A stretch of DNA of 64,000 nucleotides from NCBI GenBank assembly GCA_958439425.1, contig CAUBVH010000004.1:62001-126000 (forward strand), written 5' to 3'. This DNA comes from an uncultured Collinsella sp. GTDB taxonomy: Bacteria > Actinomycetota > Coriobacteriia > Coriobacteriales > Coriobacteriaceae. This document shows, one piece after another, positions 8,401-16,845 of this stretch; positions within the stretch are counted from its first letter, which is position 1, and each line of letters begins with the position of its first letter. The position numbers and the translations under genes are program-made. The notes under the pieces are model-generated. The model did no database searches, was not told the DNA's origin, and worked only from the letters and a program-made list of their open reading frames with translations.

Positions 8401-9317
8401 CCTTTGACCTGTACGACACCGTCGACTCGTTTATCGCCTATATCGCACGTGTCGAGGGACTTTCTCCCAACACGGTGACGGCCTATGGCTCGAGGCTGGA
8501 GCGCTTTGCTGCCTGGTGCGAGCGCGAGGATATCGATGCTTTCGCTGCCGACGTGCGCACCATTCGTCGCTATCTTGCCGAGCTTTCGCGTGAGCAGGTT
8601 GCTCCCCGAACGCTTGCGGCGCATCTGTCGGCTATCCGATCGCTCTATCGATGGATGGCTGCCGAGGGGGTCGTGGAGGGCGATGCGGTCTCGGCAATTT
8701 CCTCGCCCAAGCTCCCGCGCGATCTACCCGGTGTGCTGACGAACCAACAGGTGGAGGCGCTCCTCAAAGCCCCCGATACCTCAACTCCCGCGGGACTGCG
8801 CGATGCGGCGATGCTCGAGCTGCTCTATGCCTCGGGTGCTCGTATCTCTGAGCTTGCAGCACTCAATGTGGAGTCCATCGCTTGGTCCGAACGCACGCTG
8901 CGCCTGTGGGGCAAGGGGAGCAAGGAGCGTATCGTCCCTCTGTATCGTCGTGCGCTCGAGGCGACGCGTCTCTATATTGAGGAGGGGAGGCCGGAGTTGC
9001 TCGCTCGGGCAAAGCGCCGTGACCCCGCTACCGGGCCGCATCCGCTGCTTATATCGGCGCGCGGCAATCGCATGAGCGCCGCCATGCTCAGGCGGCGGTT
9101 CCATACGCTGGCGACGCTCGCCGGCATTCCGGCCGACATCGCCCCGCATACGATGCGCCATACCTTTGCGACCGACTTGCTCGAGGGCGGTGCGGACCTG
9201 CGCTCGGTTCAAGAGCTGCTGGGTCATGCGAGCCTGTCCACGACGCAGATCTACACGCATCTCACACCCGATCGGCTTAAGCGGGCTGTGGCTCAAGCCC
9301 ATCCCCGCGGCGAATAG
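8397..9317 (+). CDS. xerC: Tyrosine recombinase XerC (probable AUA start)
   Basis: Xer recombinases resolve chromosome dimers at dif, together with FtsK. The catalytic set is complete: Arg in ASGARISELAALN, Lys in WGKGSKERIVPLYRR, HTMRHTFAT (H-x-x-R), LLGHASLSTTQIYTH (His and nucleophile Tyr). The N-terminal SAM-like domain (FDLYDTVDSFIAY, then VEGLSPNTVTAY) is encoded upstream of the first canonical start, GTG 8475. No ATG, GTG or TTG exists between the in-frame stop at 8349 and that GTG. ATA at 8397 lies 9 nt after GGAGG (8383-8387), overlaps the trmFO stop, and gives 306 residues, the normal length. If GTG 8475 is used, 26 residues of the DNA-binding domain are lost. Confidence 0.88.
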   Translation: MAFDLYDTVDSFIAYIARVEGLSPNTVTAYGSRLERFAAWCEREDIDAFAADVRTIRRYLAELSREQVAPRTLAAHLSAIRSLYRWMAAEGVVEGDAVSAISSPKLPRDLPGVLTNQQVEALLKAPDTSTPAGLRDAAMLELLYASGARISELAALNVESIAWSERTLRLWGKGSKERIVPLYRRALEATRLYIEEGRPELLARAKRRDPATGPHPLLISARGNRMSAAMLRRRFHTLATLAGIPADIAPHTMRHTFATDLLEGGADLRSVQELLGHASLSTTQIYTHLTPDRLKRAVAQAHPRGE

Positions 9318-9366
9318 TGGCTGGGACGTCCCGCGCCGCACTCAGGTGTGTGGTTTTGATTGCGGG

Positions 9367-9395
9367 TTGGCAGGAAGATGCATTCCTGCTATCAT
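9367..9395 (+). promoter_or_regulatory. Promoter of rpsB-tsf
   Basis: TTGGCA (9367-9372), a 17-bp spacer, then TATCAT (9390-9395). It opens a long leader before rpsB. Confidence 0.7.
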
Positions 9396-9401
9396 TCATC
9401 G

Positions 9402-9536
9402 GGTTGCTTCACGGCAACAGGTTTTTATCACGCACGCGCGGCTACTTCATACCGTGGTGCCCGGGCTTTGGTAGCACATGTCCGGGTTGGTTTTGGAGGA
9501 TGACCCCGCGCGGAGGCAAACCACAGGAGGTTTAAC
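9402..9536 (+). promoter_or_regulatory. Long structured 5' leader of rpsB
   Basis: About 135 nt separate the predicted start of transcription from the rpsB ATG. They contain short hairpins such as GTTGC/GCAAC near 9403-9418 and CCCGG/CCGGG near 9460-9486, then the ribosome site ACAGGAGG. S2 autoregulates its mRNA leader in other bacteria. That role here is only an inference, since I cannot match a known leader motif by eye. Confidence 0.35.
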
Positions 9537-10265
9537 ATGGCTACCAAGATTAATATCCGCACCCTGCTCGAGGCCGGCTGCCACTTCGGCCACCAGACCC
9601 GTCGCTGGAACCCCAAGATGAAGCCGTTCATCTTCGGTGAGCGCAACGGCATCTACATCCTCGACCTCAAGCAGACCATCCTCGACGCCGACCAGGCCTA
9701 CACCTTCGTCAAGAACGTCGCCAAGGGTGGCAACGTGCTGTTCGTCGGCACCAAGAAGCAGGCTCAGGAGGCCGTCAAGAACGCTGCTGAGCGCGCCAAC
9801 ATGCCTTACATCAACCAGCGTTGGCTCGGCGGTATGCTGACCAACTTCGTCACCATCCGCTCCCGCATTAACCGCATGGAGGAGCTCGAGGCTATGGTCG
9901 AGGACGGCCGCATGGCAGTGCTTCCCAAGAAGGAGCAGGCTGTGCTCGGTAAGGAGCTCACCAAGCTCCAGACCAACCTCGGTGGCGCCCGCGACATGAA
10001 GGGTCTGCCCCAGGCTCTCTTCGTCATCGACACCAAGCGCGAGGAGAACGCCATCAAGGAGGCCCAGCGCCTGAACATCCCCGTCGTCGCTCTGATCGAC
10101 ACCAACTCCGATCCCGACGAGGTCGAGTACGGCATCCCCTGCAACGATGACGCTATCTCCGCTGTTACCCTTATGTGCGAGCTCATGGCTGACGCCTGCC
10201 TCGCTGGCTCCGGCAAGGAGCAGGTCTCCGAGGCCGAGATGGCCGCTGAGCCCAAGGCCGAGTAA
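9537..10265 (+). CDS. rpsB: Small ribosomal subunit protein uS2
   Basis: The 242-residue protein has the standard S2 sequence: [20 protein letters not shown] near the start, [29 protein letters not shown] and [17 protein letters not shown]2 binds the 30S platform near the head junction. The ATG at 9537 follows ACAGGAGG by 7 nt. Codon use is strongly biased to C-ending codons, as expected for a highly expressed gene. It is followed 45 nt later by tsf, the usual pairing, under the promoter at 9367. Confidence 0.98.
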   Translation: MATKINIRTLLEAGCHFGHQTRRWNPKMKPFIFGERNGIYILDLKQTILDADQAYTFVKNVAKGGNVLFVGTKKQAQEAVKNAAERANMPYINQRWLGGMLTNFVTIRSRINRMEELEAMVEDGRMAVLPKKEQAVLGKELTKLQTNLGGARDMKGLPQALFVIDTKREENAIKEAQRLNIPVVALIDTNSDPDEVEYGIPCNDDAISAVTLMCELMADACLAGSGKEQVSEAEMAAEPKAE

Positions 10266-10310
10266 ATCAGTCTTAGTTAATTCTTTTTCATCTCTTTGAA
10301 AGGAACCACA

Positions 10311-11180
10311 ATGGCCCAGATTACCGCCGCTATGGTCAAGCAGCTCCGCGAGATGACCGACTCCCCGATGATGGAGTGCAAGAAGGCTCTCGTCGAGGCT
10401 GACGGCGACATGGACGCCGCTGTCGACGTTCTGCGTAAGAACGGCCTTGCCAAGGCTGCCAAGAAGGCTGGCCGTGAGACCAACGAGGGCGCTGTTGCCG
10501 CGTTTGTCTCCGAGGATGGCAAGACCGGCGCTCTGCTCGAGCTCTCCTGCGAGACCGACTTCGTTGGCTCCAACGCCAAGTTCACCGGCTTTGCTTCCAA
10601 GGTCGCTGAGGTTGTCGCCACCACCGAGCCTGCTGACGTCGACGCTCTGCTCGAGAAGCCGATGGGTGAGGAGACCGTTTCCTCCGAGCTCAGCGAGATG
10701 ATTCACATCATGGGCGAGAACATGAAGATCTCCCGCTTTGCCGCCCGCAAGGCCGAGAACGGCGCGCTCGCTTCTTACATCCACATGGGTGGTAAGATCG
10801 GCGTCCTCGTCGAGTTCGCCTTCGAGAAGGCCGAGACCGCTCAGGCTGAGTCCTTCAAGACCTTCGCTCACGACGTTGCCCTTCAGGTTGCCGCCGTCGC
10901 CCCGATCTGCGCCACCCGCGATCAGGTTCCGGCCGAGACCGTCGAGCACGAGAAGCAGATCTACATGGCCCAGGCTGCCGAGTCCGGCAAACCCGAGGCT
11001 ATCCAGGAGAAGATGGCTGTTGGTCGTCTGGAGAAGTTCTACAAGCAGTCCGTGCTCACCGAGCAGGAGTTCATCAAGGACAGCTCCCTCACCATCAAGA
11101 AGTACGCTGAGCAGGTCTCCAAGGAGCTCGGCGACACCATTACCGTCGTTGCCTTTGACCGTCTGGTCCGTGGCGAGTAA
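10311..11180 (+). CDS. tsf: Translation elongation factor Ts
   Basis: EF-Ts is the nucleotide exchange factor for EF-Tu. The 289-residue protein begins MAQITAAMVKQLREMTDSPM with the UBA-like N-terminal domain and the conserved MMECKKALVEADGDMDAAV. The core holds LELSCETDFV, the EF-Tu contact motif TDFV, and YIHMGGKIGVLVEF. The ATG at 10311 has GAAAGGAA just upstream; the in-frame ATG at 10296 has no ribosome site. It closes the rpsB-tsf operon at the terminator at 11204. Confidence 0.98.
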   Translation: MAQITAAMVKQLREMTDSPMMECKKALVEADGDMDAAVDVLRKNGLAKAAKKAGRETNEGAVAAFVSEDGKTGALLELSCETDFVGSNAKFTGFASKVAEVVATTEPADVDALLEKPMGEETVSSELSEMIHIMGENMKISRFAARKAENGALASYIHMGGKIGVLVEFAFEKAETAQAESFKTFAHDVALQVAAVAPICATRDQVPAETVEHEKQIYMAQAAESGKPEAIQEKMAVGRLEKFYKQSVLTEQEFIKDSSLTIKKYAEQVSKELGDTITVVAFDRLVRGE

Positions 11181-11203
11181 ATAAGCTCTTGTAGCTGGTA
11201 ATG

Positions 11204-11238
11204 AGCAGGCTGTGGGTTTTACTCACAGCCTGCTTTTT
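11204..11238 (+). terminator. Terminator after tsf
   Basis: AGCAGGCTGTG (11204-11214) pairs with CACAGCCTGCT (11224-11234), with five T residues at 11234-11238. Confidence 0.88.
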
Positions 11239-11298
11239 CATGGCTCTTCTTAGAGCCTTTGATAGAATGTTGAGAGTTCAATCTAAAGGAGGATCGCT

Positions 11299-12021
11299 TT
11301 GTCCGACATCCGATATAAACGCGTGCTTCTGAAGCTTTCCGGCGAAGCACTGATGGGCGACGGCCAATATGGCATCGACCCCAAGGTTACCGACCATCTT
11401 GCCAAACAGGTCAAGGAGCTGCTCGCCGTTGGCCATGAGGTCGGCGTCGTTGTCGGCGGCGGCAATATTTTCCGCGGCATGGCCGGCGCTGCCGGTGGCA
11501 TGGAGCGTGCTCAGGCCGACTACATGGGCATGCTGGCAACCGTTATGAACGCGCTCGCCCTGCAGGATGCCTTCGAGCATAACGATGTTCCCTGCCGCGT
11601 GATGAGCGCTATCCAGATGAACGAGATCTGCGAGCCCTATATTCGCCGTCGCGCCATCAATCACCTTTCCAAGGGCAACGTCGTTATTTTTGCCGCCGGT
11701 TCGGGCAATCCGTACTTTACGACCGACACCGCCGCGGCTCTTCGTGCGTGCGAGATCGGCGCCGAGATTCTGATTAAAGCCACCAAGGTTGACGGCATCT
11801 ACGACAAGGATCCCGTCAAGTGCGCCGATGCCGTCCGCTTTGACAAGATCACCTACCACGAGGTTCTCGTCCGCGGTCTGCAGGTTATGGATTCCACGGC
11901 TACGGCTCTGTGCCAGGATAACCGTATGCCGATTTTGGTCCTCAACATTGATGGCGAGGACACCGTCAAGCGCGCGCTTTCGGGTGAGCCCGTCGGCACG
12001 CTCGTCTATCAGGAGGATTAA
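11299..12021 (+). CDS. pyrH: Uridylate kinase
   Basis: UMP kinase phosphorylates UMP to UDP and is usually UTP-inhibited. The 240-residue protein is an amino-acid-kinase fold: [63 protein letters not shown]. It starts with TTG at 11299, 6 nt after AAAGGAGG (11285-11292); no ATG fits the conserved N-terminus. A TAGAAT at 11263-11268 could be its -10 box, but the -35 is poor. The order tsf-pyrH-frr is conserved in many bacteria, and frr starts 2 nt after its stop. Confidence 0.96.
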   Translation: MSDIRYKRVLLKLSGEALMGDGQYGIDPKVTDHLAKQVKELLAVGHEVGVVVGGGNIFRGMAGAAGGMERAQADYMGMLATVMNALALQDAFEHNDVPCRVMSAIQMNEICEPYIRRRAINHLSKGNVVIFAAGSGNPYFTTDTAAALRACEIGAEILIKATKVDGIYDKDPVKCADAVRFDKITYHEVLVRGLQVMDSTATALCQDNRMPILVLNIDGEDTVKRALSGEPVGTLVYQED

Positions 12022-12023
12022 GC

Positions 12024-12560
12024 ATGGCAGAGAACATCACCGCCCACATGGACAAGTCGCTCGAGTCCCTCAAGCATAACTTCTCCAAGGTCCGTACCGG
12101 CCGCGCCAACGCTAACATTCTGTCCGACATCACCGTCGATTATTACGGTGTTCCCACGCCGGTTACGCAGGTTGCCGCCGTAAAGGCCCCCGAGGCCCAC
12201 ATGCTGCTCATCGAGCCGTGGGACAAGGCGCTCATCAACGCTATCGTCAAGGCCATCGGCGCTTCCGATCTGGGTATTACCCCCAACTCCGATGGCACCG
12301 TCGTGCGTCTGCCGTTCCCGGCTCCCACCGAGGAGCGCCGTCGCGAGCTCGTCAAGGAGTGCCGCGAGTACGCTGAGCAGGCCAAGGTGTCTATCCGAAA
12401 CATCCGTCGCGACTTCAACAACAAGCTCGAGCGCGATGAGGAGCTCACCGAGGACGATGTCCGTCGCGAGCAGGCCAAGGTCCAGAAGCACACCGATGAG
12501 TATGTCGCCAAGGTCGAGGAGCTTCTGAAGGAAAAAGAAGCCGAGGTCATGGAGATCTAA
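12024..12560 (+). CDS. frr: Ribosome recycling factor
   Basis: RRF with EF-G splits post-termination ribosomes. The 178-residue protein shows the usual pattern: LKHNFSKVRTGRANANIL, DYYGVPTPVTQVAAV, EPWDKALINAIVKAI, then the long charged helix with RREQAKVQKHTDEYVAKVE near the C-terminus. It is slightly shorter than the common 185 residues. The ATG at 12024 follows AGGAGG (12011-12016) by 7 nt and the pyrH stop by 2 nt. It is part of the pyrH-to-proS transcript. Confidence 0.97.
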   Translation: MAENITAHMDKSLESLKHNFSKVRTGRANANILSDITVDYYGVPTPVTQVAAVKAPEAHMLLIEPWDKALINAIVKAIGASDLGITPNSDGTVVRLPFPAPTEERRRELVKECREYAEQAKVSIRNIRRDFNNKLERDEELTEDDVRREQAKVQKHTDEYVAKVEELLKEKEAEVMEI

Positions 12561-12561
12561 G

Positions 12562-13356
12562 GTGCAATACGACGAGCATAAACTGGTCGAGTACTTTGCC
12601 GACGCCCCTGTGGGCGTCGGTTTTTCCGACCTTGACCTCAATAACATTCCGCACCATATCTCGTGCATCATGGACGGCAACGGTCGTTGGGCCACGTCGC
12701 GCGGTCTTGCACGCACTGAGGGCCATAAGGCAGGTATCCTCTCGCTGCGCGAGATCATTACCGCCTGCGCGCGTTTGGGCGTCGACGTGCTTTCTGCCTA
12801 TGCGTTTTCTACCGAAAACTGGAACCGCCCGCAGCATGAGGTCAACGTCTTGATGCACCTGTTTGCCAAGACGTTTATCGACGAGCTGCCGCTTCTGAAG
12901 CGCGAAAATGTGCGTGTTGTCTTTTTGGGCGACATTTCCGCGCTGCCCAAGAAGACCCGCGACGTTTTTGAACGCGGTCTTGCCGAGTGCGCCGATCACA
13001 CCGGTATGACGCTGGCGCTTGCCGTCAACTACGGCGCGCGTGCCGAGATTACCCGCGCTGTCCGTCAGATTGCACTCGACGCTGCCGCCGGTAAGATCGA
13101 TCCTGCCGCAATTGATGACGACATGGTGGCTTCCCACCTCTATACTGCCGGCCTTCCCGATCCTGAGCTTGTGATTCGCACCTCTGGTGAGCTGCGCCTT
13201 TCGAACTATCTGCTGTGGCAGGTGGCTTATTCTGAATTCTACGTCACCGATACCTATTGGCCCGACTTTGATCGTTGGGGCCTTGTCGACGCCATTTTGG
13301 CCTATCAGGGCCGTGACCGTAGGTTTGGTGGACTGAGCAAGACCGAGGAGGCTTAA
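12562..13356 (+). CDS. uppS: Isoprenyl (undecaprenyl) diphosphate synthase
   Basis: A cis-prenyltransferase that elongates FPP with IPP, making the lipid carrier for cell-wall synthesis. The 264-residue protein has HISCIMDGNGRWA (catalytic Asp and phosphate-binding loop), AFSTENWNRP, and the C-terminal RTSGELRLSNYLLWQVAYSE. About 30 extra residues precede the core. It starts with GTG at 12562, one base after the frr stop, with GGAG 7 nt upstream. It is followed at once by cdsA, the usual order. Confidence 0.95.
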   Translation: MQYDEHKLVEYFADAPVGVGFSDLDLNNIPHHISCIMDGNGRWATSRGLARTEGHKAGILSLREIITACARLGVDVLSAYAFSTENWNRPQHEVNVLMHLFAKTFIDELPLLKRENVRVVFLGDISALPKKTRDVFERGLAECADHTGMTLALAVNYGARAEITRAVRQIALDAAAGKIDPAAIDDDMVASHLYTAGLPDPELVIRTSGELRLSNYLLWQVAYSEFYVTDTYWPDFDRWGLVDAILAYQGRDRRFGGLSKTEEA

Positions 13357-13358
13357 TC

Positions 13359-14258
13359 GTGTCCGATCGTCCCAAGGCATCTGCTCTCAAGACGCCTGCG
13401 CGCAAAGCTGCCACTGCGGGAGCGCCTGCAGCGAAGAGCGGCACCGGTTCGTGGCTGGCGGGCTTTATTACCCGTGCCGCCGCCGGTATCGTCTACGCCG
13501 TCGTCTTTATCCTGTGCCTGGTTTTGGGTATCGTGCCCACGGCCATCTTTGTTTCCGTCATGAGCGGTCTGTGCTGCTATGAGTTTTTCCGTATGACAAG
13601 GCTCGATGGCAAGATGGCTAACGAGCGCATGGGTATCGCTGCCGCCGTGCTCTTTCCGCTGTCGGCGTTGGGTGATTCGATGTTGCTGAATGCCCTGCTT
13701 TTTGCCCTAATGCTCGCTGTGGGCATTTGGTATGTCTGGTCGCCGCGTACCCGCATCTCTGATGTGGCCGTGACGCTCATGGGTCCAATCTACACTGGCT
13801 TTATGCTGTCGGCTATCGTGCTGCTGCGCGATGCCGTGCCCGGTTTTGCCGGCGCCCTGCTCTCGGTGGGCGTTTGCGCGTCCCTTTGGGTCTCCGATTC
13901 GTTTGCCTACATCGTGGGCAGTCGTATCGGCAAGCACAAGATGGTTCCCAAGATCTCACCCAAAAAGAGCTGGGAGGGGTTTGTCGGCGGCATCCTGGGT
14001 TCGGTTTTGATTTGGCTCATCCTGTGGGCGACGCACTTCTACAAGCTCAGCCTGCCCTATGCGCTGCTGTGCGGCGTGGTCGTGTCCATTCTGGGCGTTA
14101 TCGGCGACCTTATCGAGTCGCGCATCAAGCGCGGTGTGGGCGTCAAAGATTCCGGCAACCTTATCCCGGGCCATGGCGGCATGCTCGACCGTAGCGACTC
14201 GCTTATCTTTGGCTGCATTACCGCGCAGCTGCTTTTGATGATCGGAGGCGTGCTGTAA
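13359..14258 (+). CDS. cdsA: Phosphatidate cytidylyltransferase
   Basis: CdsA makes CDP-diacylglycerol from phosphatidate and CTP at the membrane. The 299-residue protein has a low-complexity N-terminal tail of about 30 residues (Ala, Lys, Ser), roughly seven hydrophobic helices, and the family signature KDSGNLIPGHGGMLDRSDS near the C-terminus. The GTG at 13359 follows GAGGAGG. Its stop overlaps the dxr start by one base. Its product feeds pgsA (60623), also in this window. Confidence 0.95.
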   Translation: MSDRPKASALKTPARKAATAGAPAAKSGTGSWLAGFITRAAAGIVYAVVFILCLVLGIVPTAIFVSVMSGLCCYEFFRMTRLDGKMANERMGIAAAVLFPLSALGDSMLLNALLFALMLAVGIWYVWSPRTRISDVAVTLMGPIYTGFMLSAIVLLRDAVPGFAGALLSVGVCASLWVSDSFAYIVGSRIGKHKMVPKISPKKSWEGFVGGILGSVLIWLILWATHFYKLSLPYALLCGVVVSILGVIGDLIESRIKRGVGVKDSGNLIPGHGGMLDRSDSLIFGCITAQLLLMIGGVL

Positions 14259-15445
14259 TGTCATTCCAGACGACGTATGGCCCCGACGGACGCCTTCGCG
14301 TTGCCATCCTGGGCTGTACGGGCTCCATCGGCACCCAGGCGCTCGATGTGTGCCGTCAGCATGCCGATCGACTGCAGGTGACGGCGCTGTCCGTTAACTC
14401 CAGTACCTCCGAGCTTGTTGCCGCTGCCCGCGAGTTCTCGGTTTCGGCGGTTGCCGTGGCCGATGTCGCTCATGGCGATGACGCCGTGCTGCAGGAGTTG
14501 CCCGAGGGAACGAAGCTCGGCGTTGGCGCGCAGGCGGTTTGCGAGCTCGCGCGTCGCGACGATGTCGACTGTGTGCTCGTCGCTATTGTGGGTGCCGCCG
14601 GTCTGGAGGCGAGCCATGCGGCCTTGACCTCAAATAAGCGCCTTGCCCTTGCCAACAAGGAGTCCCTCGTCGTCGGTGGCGACTTGCTTATGCCGTTGGC
14701 ACAACCGGGCCAGCTAATTCCAGTCGACTCTGAGCACTCCGCCATCTACCAGTGCTATCTGGGGGAGAACCCACGCGAGGCTCATTGTATTTGGCTCACC
14801 TGCTCGGGCGGTCCGTTCTTTGGCCGCACGCGCGGCGATCTCGACCGCGTGACGCGTGCCGATGCCCTCGCACATCCCACGTGGGCCATGGGTGCCAAGA
14901 TCACCATCGACTCCGCCACCCTCATGAACAAGGGCCTGGAGCGCATTGAGGCCATGCATCTGTTCAACTGCGACCTCGATTTCATTAACGTGGTCGTGCA
15001 GCGTCAGTCTAAGATTCACTCTATGGTCGAGTTCGCCGACGGCTCCGTGATGGCGCATCTTGGTGCTTCCGACATGCGTATTCCCATCCAGTTCGCGTTT
15101 TCGTATCCCGAGCGTTGGTATACCCCGGCGCCTCGTATCGATTTCCGCGAGCTGGGACAGCTCACGTTTGATGCTGCCGACATGGATACCTTCCGCTGTC
15201 TGGCACTGGCCGAGCGTGCCGGCAAGACGGGTGGCACCATGCCGTGCGTGCTCAATGCCGCCAACGAGGTCGCCGTCGATGCCTTTCTGCACGATGGCTG
15301 CAGCTTTACCGATATCGATCGCATTGTGGAATCCTGCATGGATGCCCACGATATGCAGGCGGTCGATTCGTTTGAGCAGCTTCGCGACATCGATGCGTGG
15401 GCGCGTGAAAAGGCTGCGCAGGTGCTCGTCGCAACCCGTTCCTAA
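14258..15445 (+). CDS. dxr: 1-deoxy-D-xylulose 5-phosphate reductoisomerase
   Basis: The committed step of the MEP isoprenoid pathway, converting DXP to MEP with NADPH. The 395-residue protein holds the NADPH site VAILGCTGSIGTQALDV, LANKESLVVGG, the metal and substrate segment IPVDSEHSAIYQCY, TCSGGPFFG and NKGLERIEAMHLF, and the C-terminal helical domain with NAANEVAVDAFL. The ATG at 14258 overlaps the cdsA TAA. IspG is encoded two genes downstream, so this operon carries two MEP-pathway enzymes. Confidence 0.97.
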   Translation: MSFQTTYGPDGRLRVAILGCTGSIGTQALDVCRQHADRLQVTALSVNSSTSELVAAAREFSVSAVAVADVAHGDDAVLQELPEGTKLGVGAQAVCELARRDDVDCVLVAIVGAAGLEASHAALTSNKRLALANKESLVVGGDLLMPLAQPGQLIPVDSEHSAIYQCYLGENPREAHCIWLTCSGGPFFGRTRGDLDRVTRADALAHPTWAMGAKITIDSATLMNKGLERIEAMHLFNCDLDFINVVVQRQSKIHSMVEFADGSVMAHLGASDMRIPIQFAFSYPERWYTPAPRIDFRELGQLTFDAADMDTFRCLALAERAGKTGGTMPCVLNAANEVAVDAFLHDGCSFTDIDRIVESCMDAHDMQAVDSFEQLRDIDAWAREKAAQVLVATRS

Positions 15446-15470
15446 CCCATAAGGATTGCTTTTTCGTTTT

Positions 15471-16832
15471 ATGGATACTGTTCTGAGCGTTCTCTCATCG
15501 GTCTTTTGGGGCCTGCTGATGCTTTCCGTCCTCGTGTTTTTGCACGAGGGCGGCCACTTTTTGGCGGCGCGTGCCTGCGGCGTCCGTGTGACCGAGTTCT
15601 TTTTGGGCCTGCCGTGCCGCTTTGACATCCATTACACGTCGCGTCGCATTGGAACCAAGTTTGGCGTGACCCCGCTGCTGCTGGGCGGCTACGCTGCCAT
15701 CTGCGGTATGGACCCGACCGACGTCTCGTGCGCCGATCGCGTGCTAGCGGCTATCTACCGTCATGGTCGCGTGACCGTGGCCGATCTTGCTGTCGAGCTC
15801 GAGCTTTCCGAGGAGGATGTGCTCGAGGCTTGCGCCCTTTTGCTGGGCTGGGGCTCCATCGCGCCCTGGTATGAGGAAGGGGAGAAGCCCTCGCCGAGCT
15901 ACTATCCCACCAAATATCAGACGTTGCCACGAGACACGGCAGGCTATACCACCTTTGATGGTCGCCGTTTCGATCGCGAACATGCGACTGCCGAGGGCGA
16001 TGTGTGGGAGCTGCCGTGCGGCGAGGCCGAGTTCCTTGCGCAAGAACGCTCGCACACCTATCTTGGCCAAGGTTTTCTCAAGCGCGCCTTTATGCTGCTC
16101 GCAGGCATTATCGTCAATATCTTGACGGGTTTTTTGCTCCTTATGAGCATCTATTCCATTGCGGGTGTCACCGTGCCGATGGATACCAACGTGATCGGTC
16201 AGGTTGACGAGGGGTCTATTGCCGCCAAGGCGGGTATCGAGGGCGGTGATGCGATCCTTTCGGTTGACGGTGTCTCATGTTCTACTTGGATGGATGTCTA
16301 CGATGCCATCGGCAAGGCCGCCGGTAAGGACGATATCGCCATCGAGTACGAGCGTGACGGCAAGCAGCATTCGACCACGGTTGCGCTCAAAGAGGACGAG
16401 CGCCTAGGTGTGTATGCCTCTACGCAGGTGGTCCGTTTAGACCCGATCACCTCGGCGCGTCTGTCATTCTCCTATGTTGTACAGACGGCGGATGGCGTGA
16501 TGCGCCTACTCCAGCCGCAGCATACGATGGAGATTCTCGATCAGTCTTCTTCGATCGTGGGTATTAGCGTTATGTCCTCACAGGCTGCTGCTGCCGGCCC
16601 TGCCACGTTCCTTTCGTTTGCCGCCCTCATTTCATTCTCGCTTGGCTTTATGAACCTGCTGCCCATCCCGCCACTCGATGGCGGCAAGCTAGTCATCGAG
16701 ATCATTCAGAAGATTGCGGGCCGCGAGCTTCCGCTCAAGGTCCAGACGATTGTGAGCTATGTGGGTATCGCGCTCTTTGCGCTGCTGTTTGTCTATATGC
16801 TTCGTTCCGACATCCTTCGATTTATTCTGTAG
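15471..16832 (+). CDS. rseP: RseP/YluC-type site-2 protease with a winged-helix-like insert
   Basis: A membrane zinc metalloprotease that cuts transmembrane segments, often of anti-sigma factors. HEGGH (residues 25-29) lies in the first membrane helix; later come TM helices, a PDZ domain (about residues 240-330) and the second metal motif PPLDGGKLVIEI. Unusually, about 115 residues are inserted between LLLGGYAAICGM and the third conserved helix (FLKRAFMLLAGIIVN). Residues 87-130 (ADRVLAAIYRHGRVTVADLA and LSEEDVLEACALLLGWGSI) read like a winged helix. The start is uncertain: ATG 15471 lies 15 nt from AAGGA, while TTG 15456 is too close to it. Confidence 0.93.
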   Translation: MDTVLSVLSSVFWGLLMLSVLVFLHEGGHFLAARACGVRVTEFFLGLPCRFDIHYTSRRIGTKFGVTPLLLGGYAAICGMDPTDVSCADRVLAAIYRHGRVTVADLAVELELSEEDVLEACALLLGWGSIAPWYEEGEKPSPSYYPTKYQTLPRDTAGYTTFDGRRFDREHATAEGDVWELPCGEAEFLAQERSHTYLGQGFLKRAFMLLAGIIVNILTGFLLLMSIYSIAGVTVPMDTNVIGQVDEGSIAAKAGIEGGDAILSVDGVSCSTWMDVYDAIGKAAGKDDIAIEYERDGKQHSTTVALKEDERLGVYASTQVVRLDPITSARLSFSYVVQTADGVMRLLQPQHTMEILDQSSSIVGISVMSSQAAAAGPATFLSFAALISFSLGFMNLLPIPPLDGGKLVIEIIQKIAGRELPLKVQTIVSYVGIALFALLFVYMLRSDILRFIL

Positions 16833-16845
16833 GGGAGTGTTTGGA

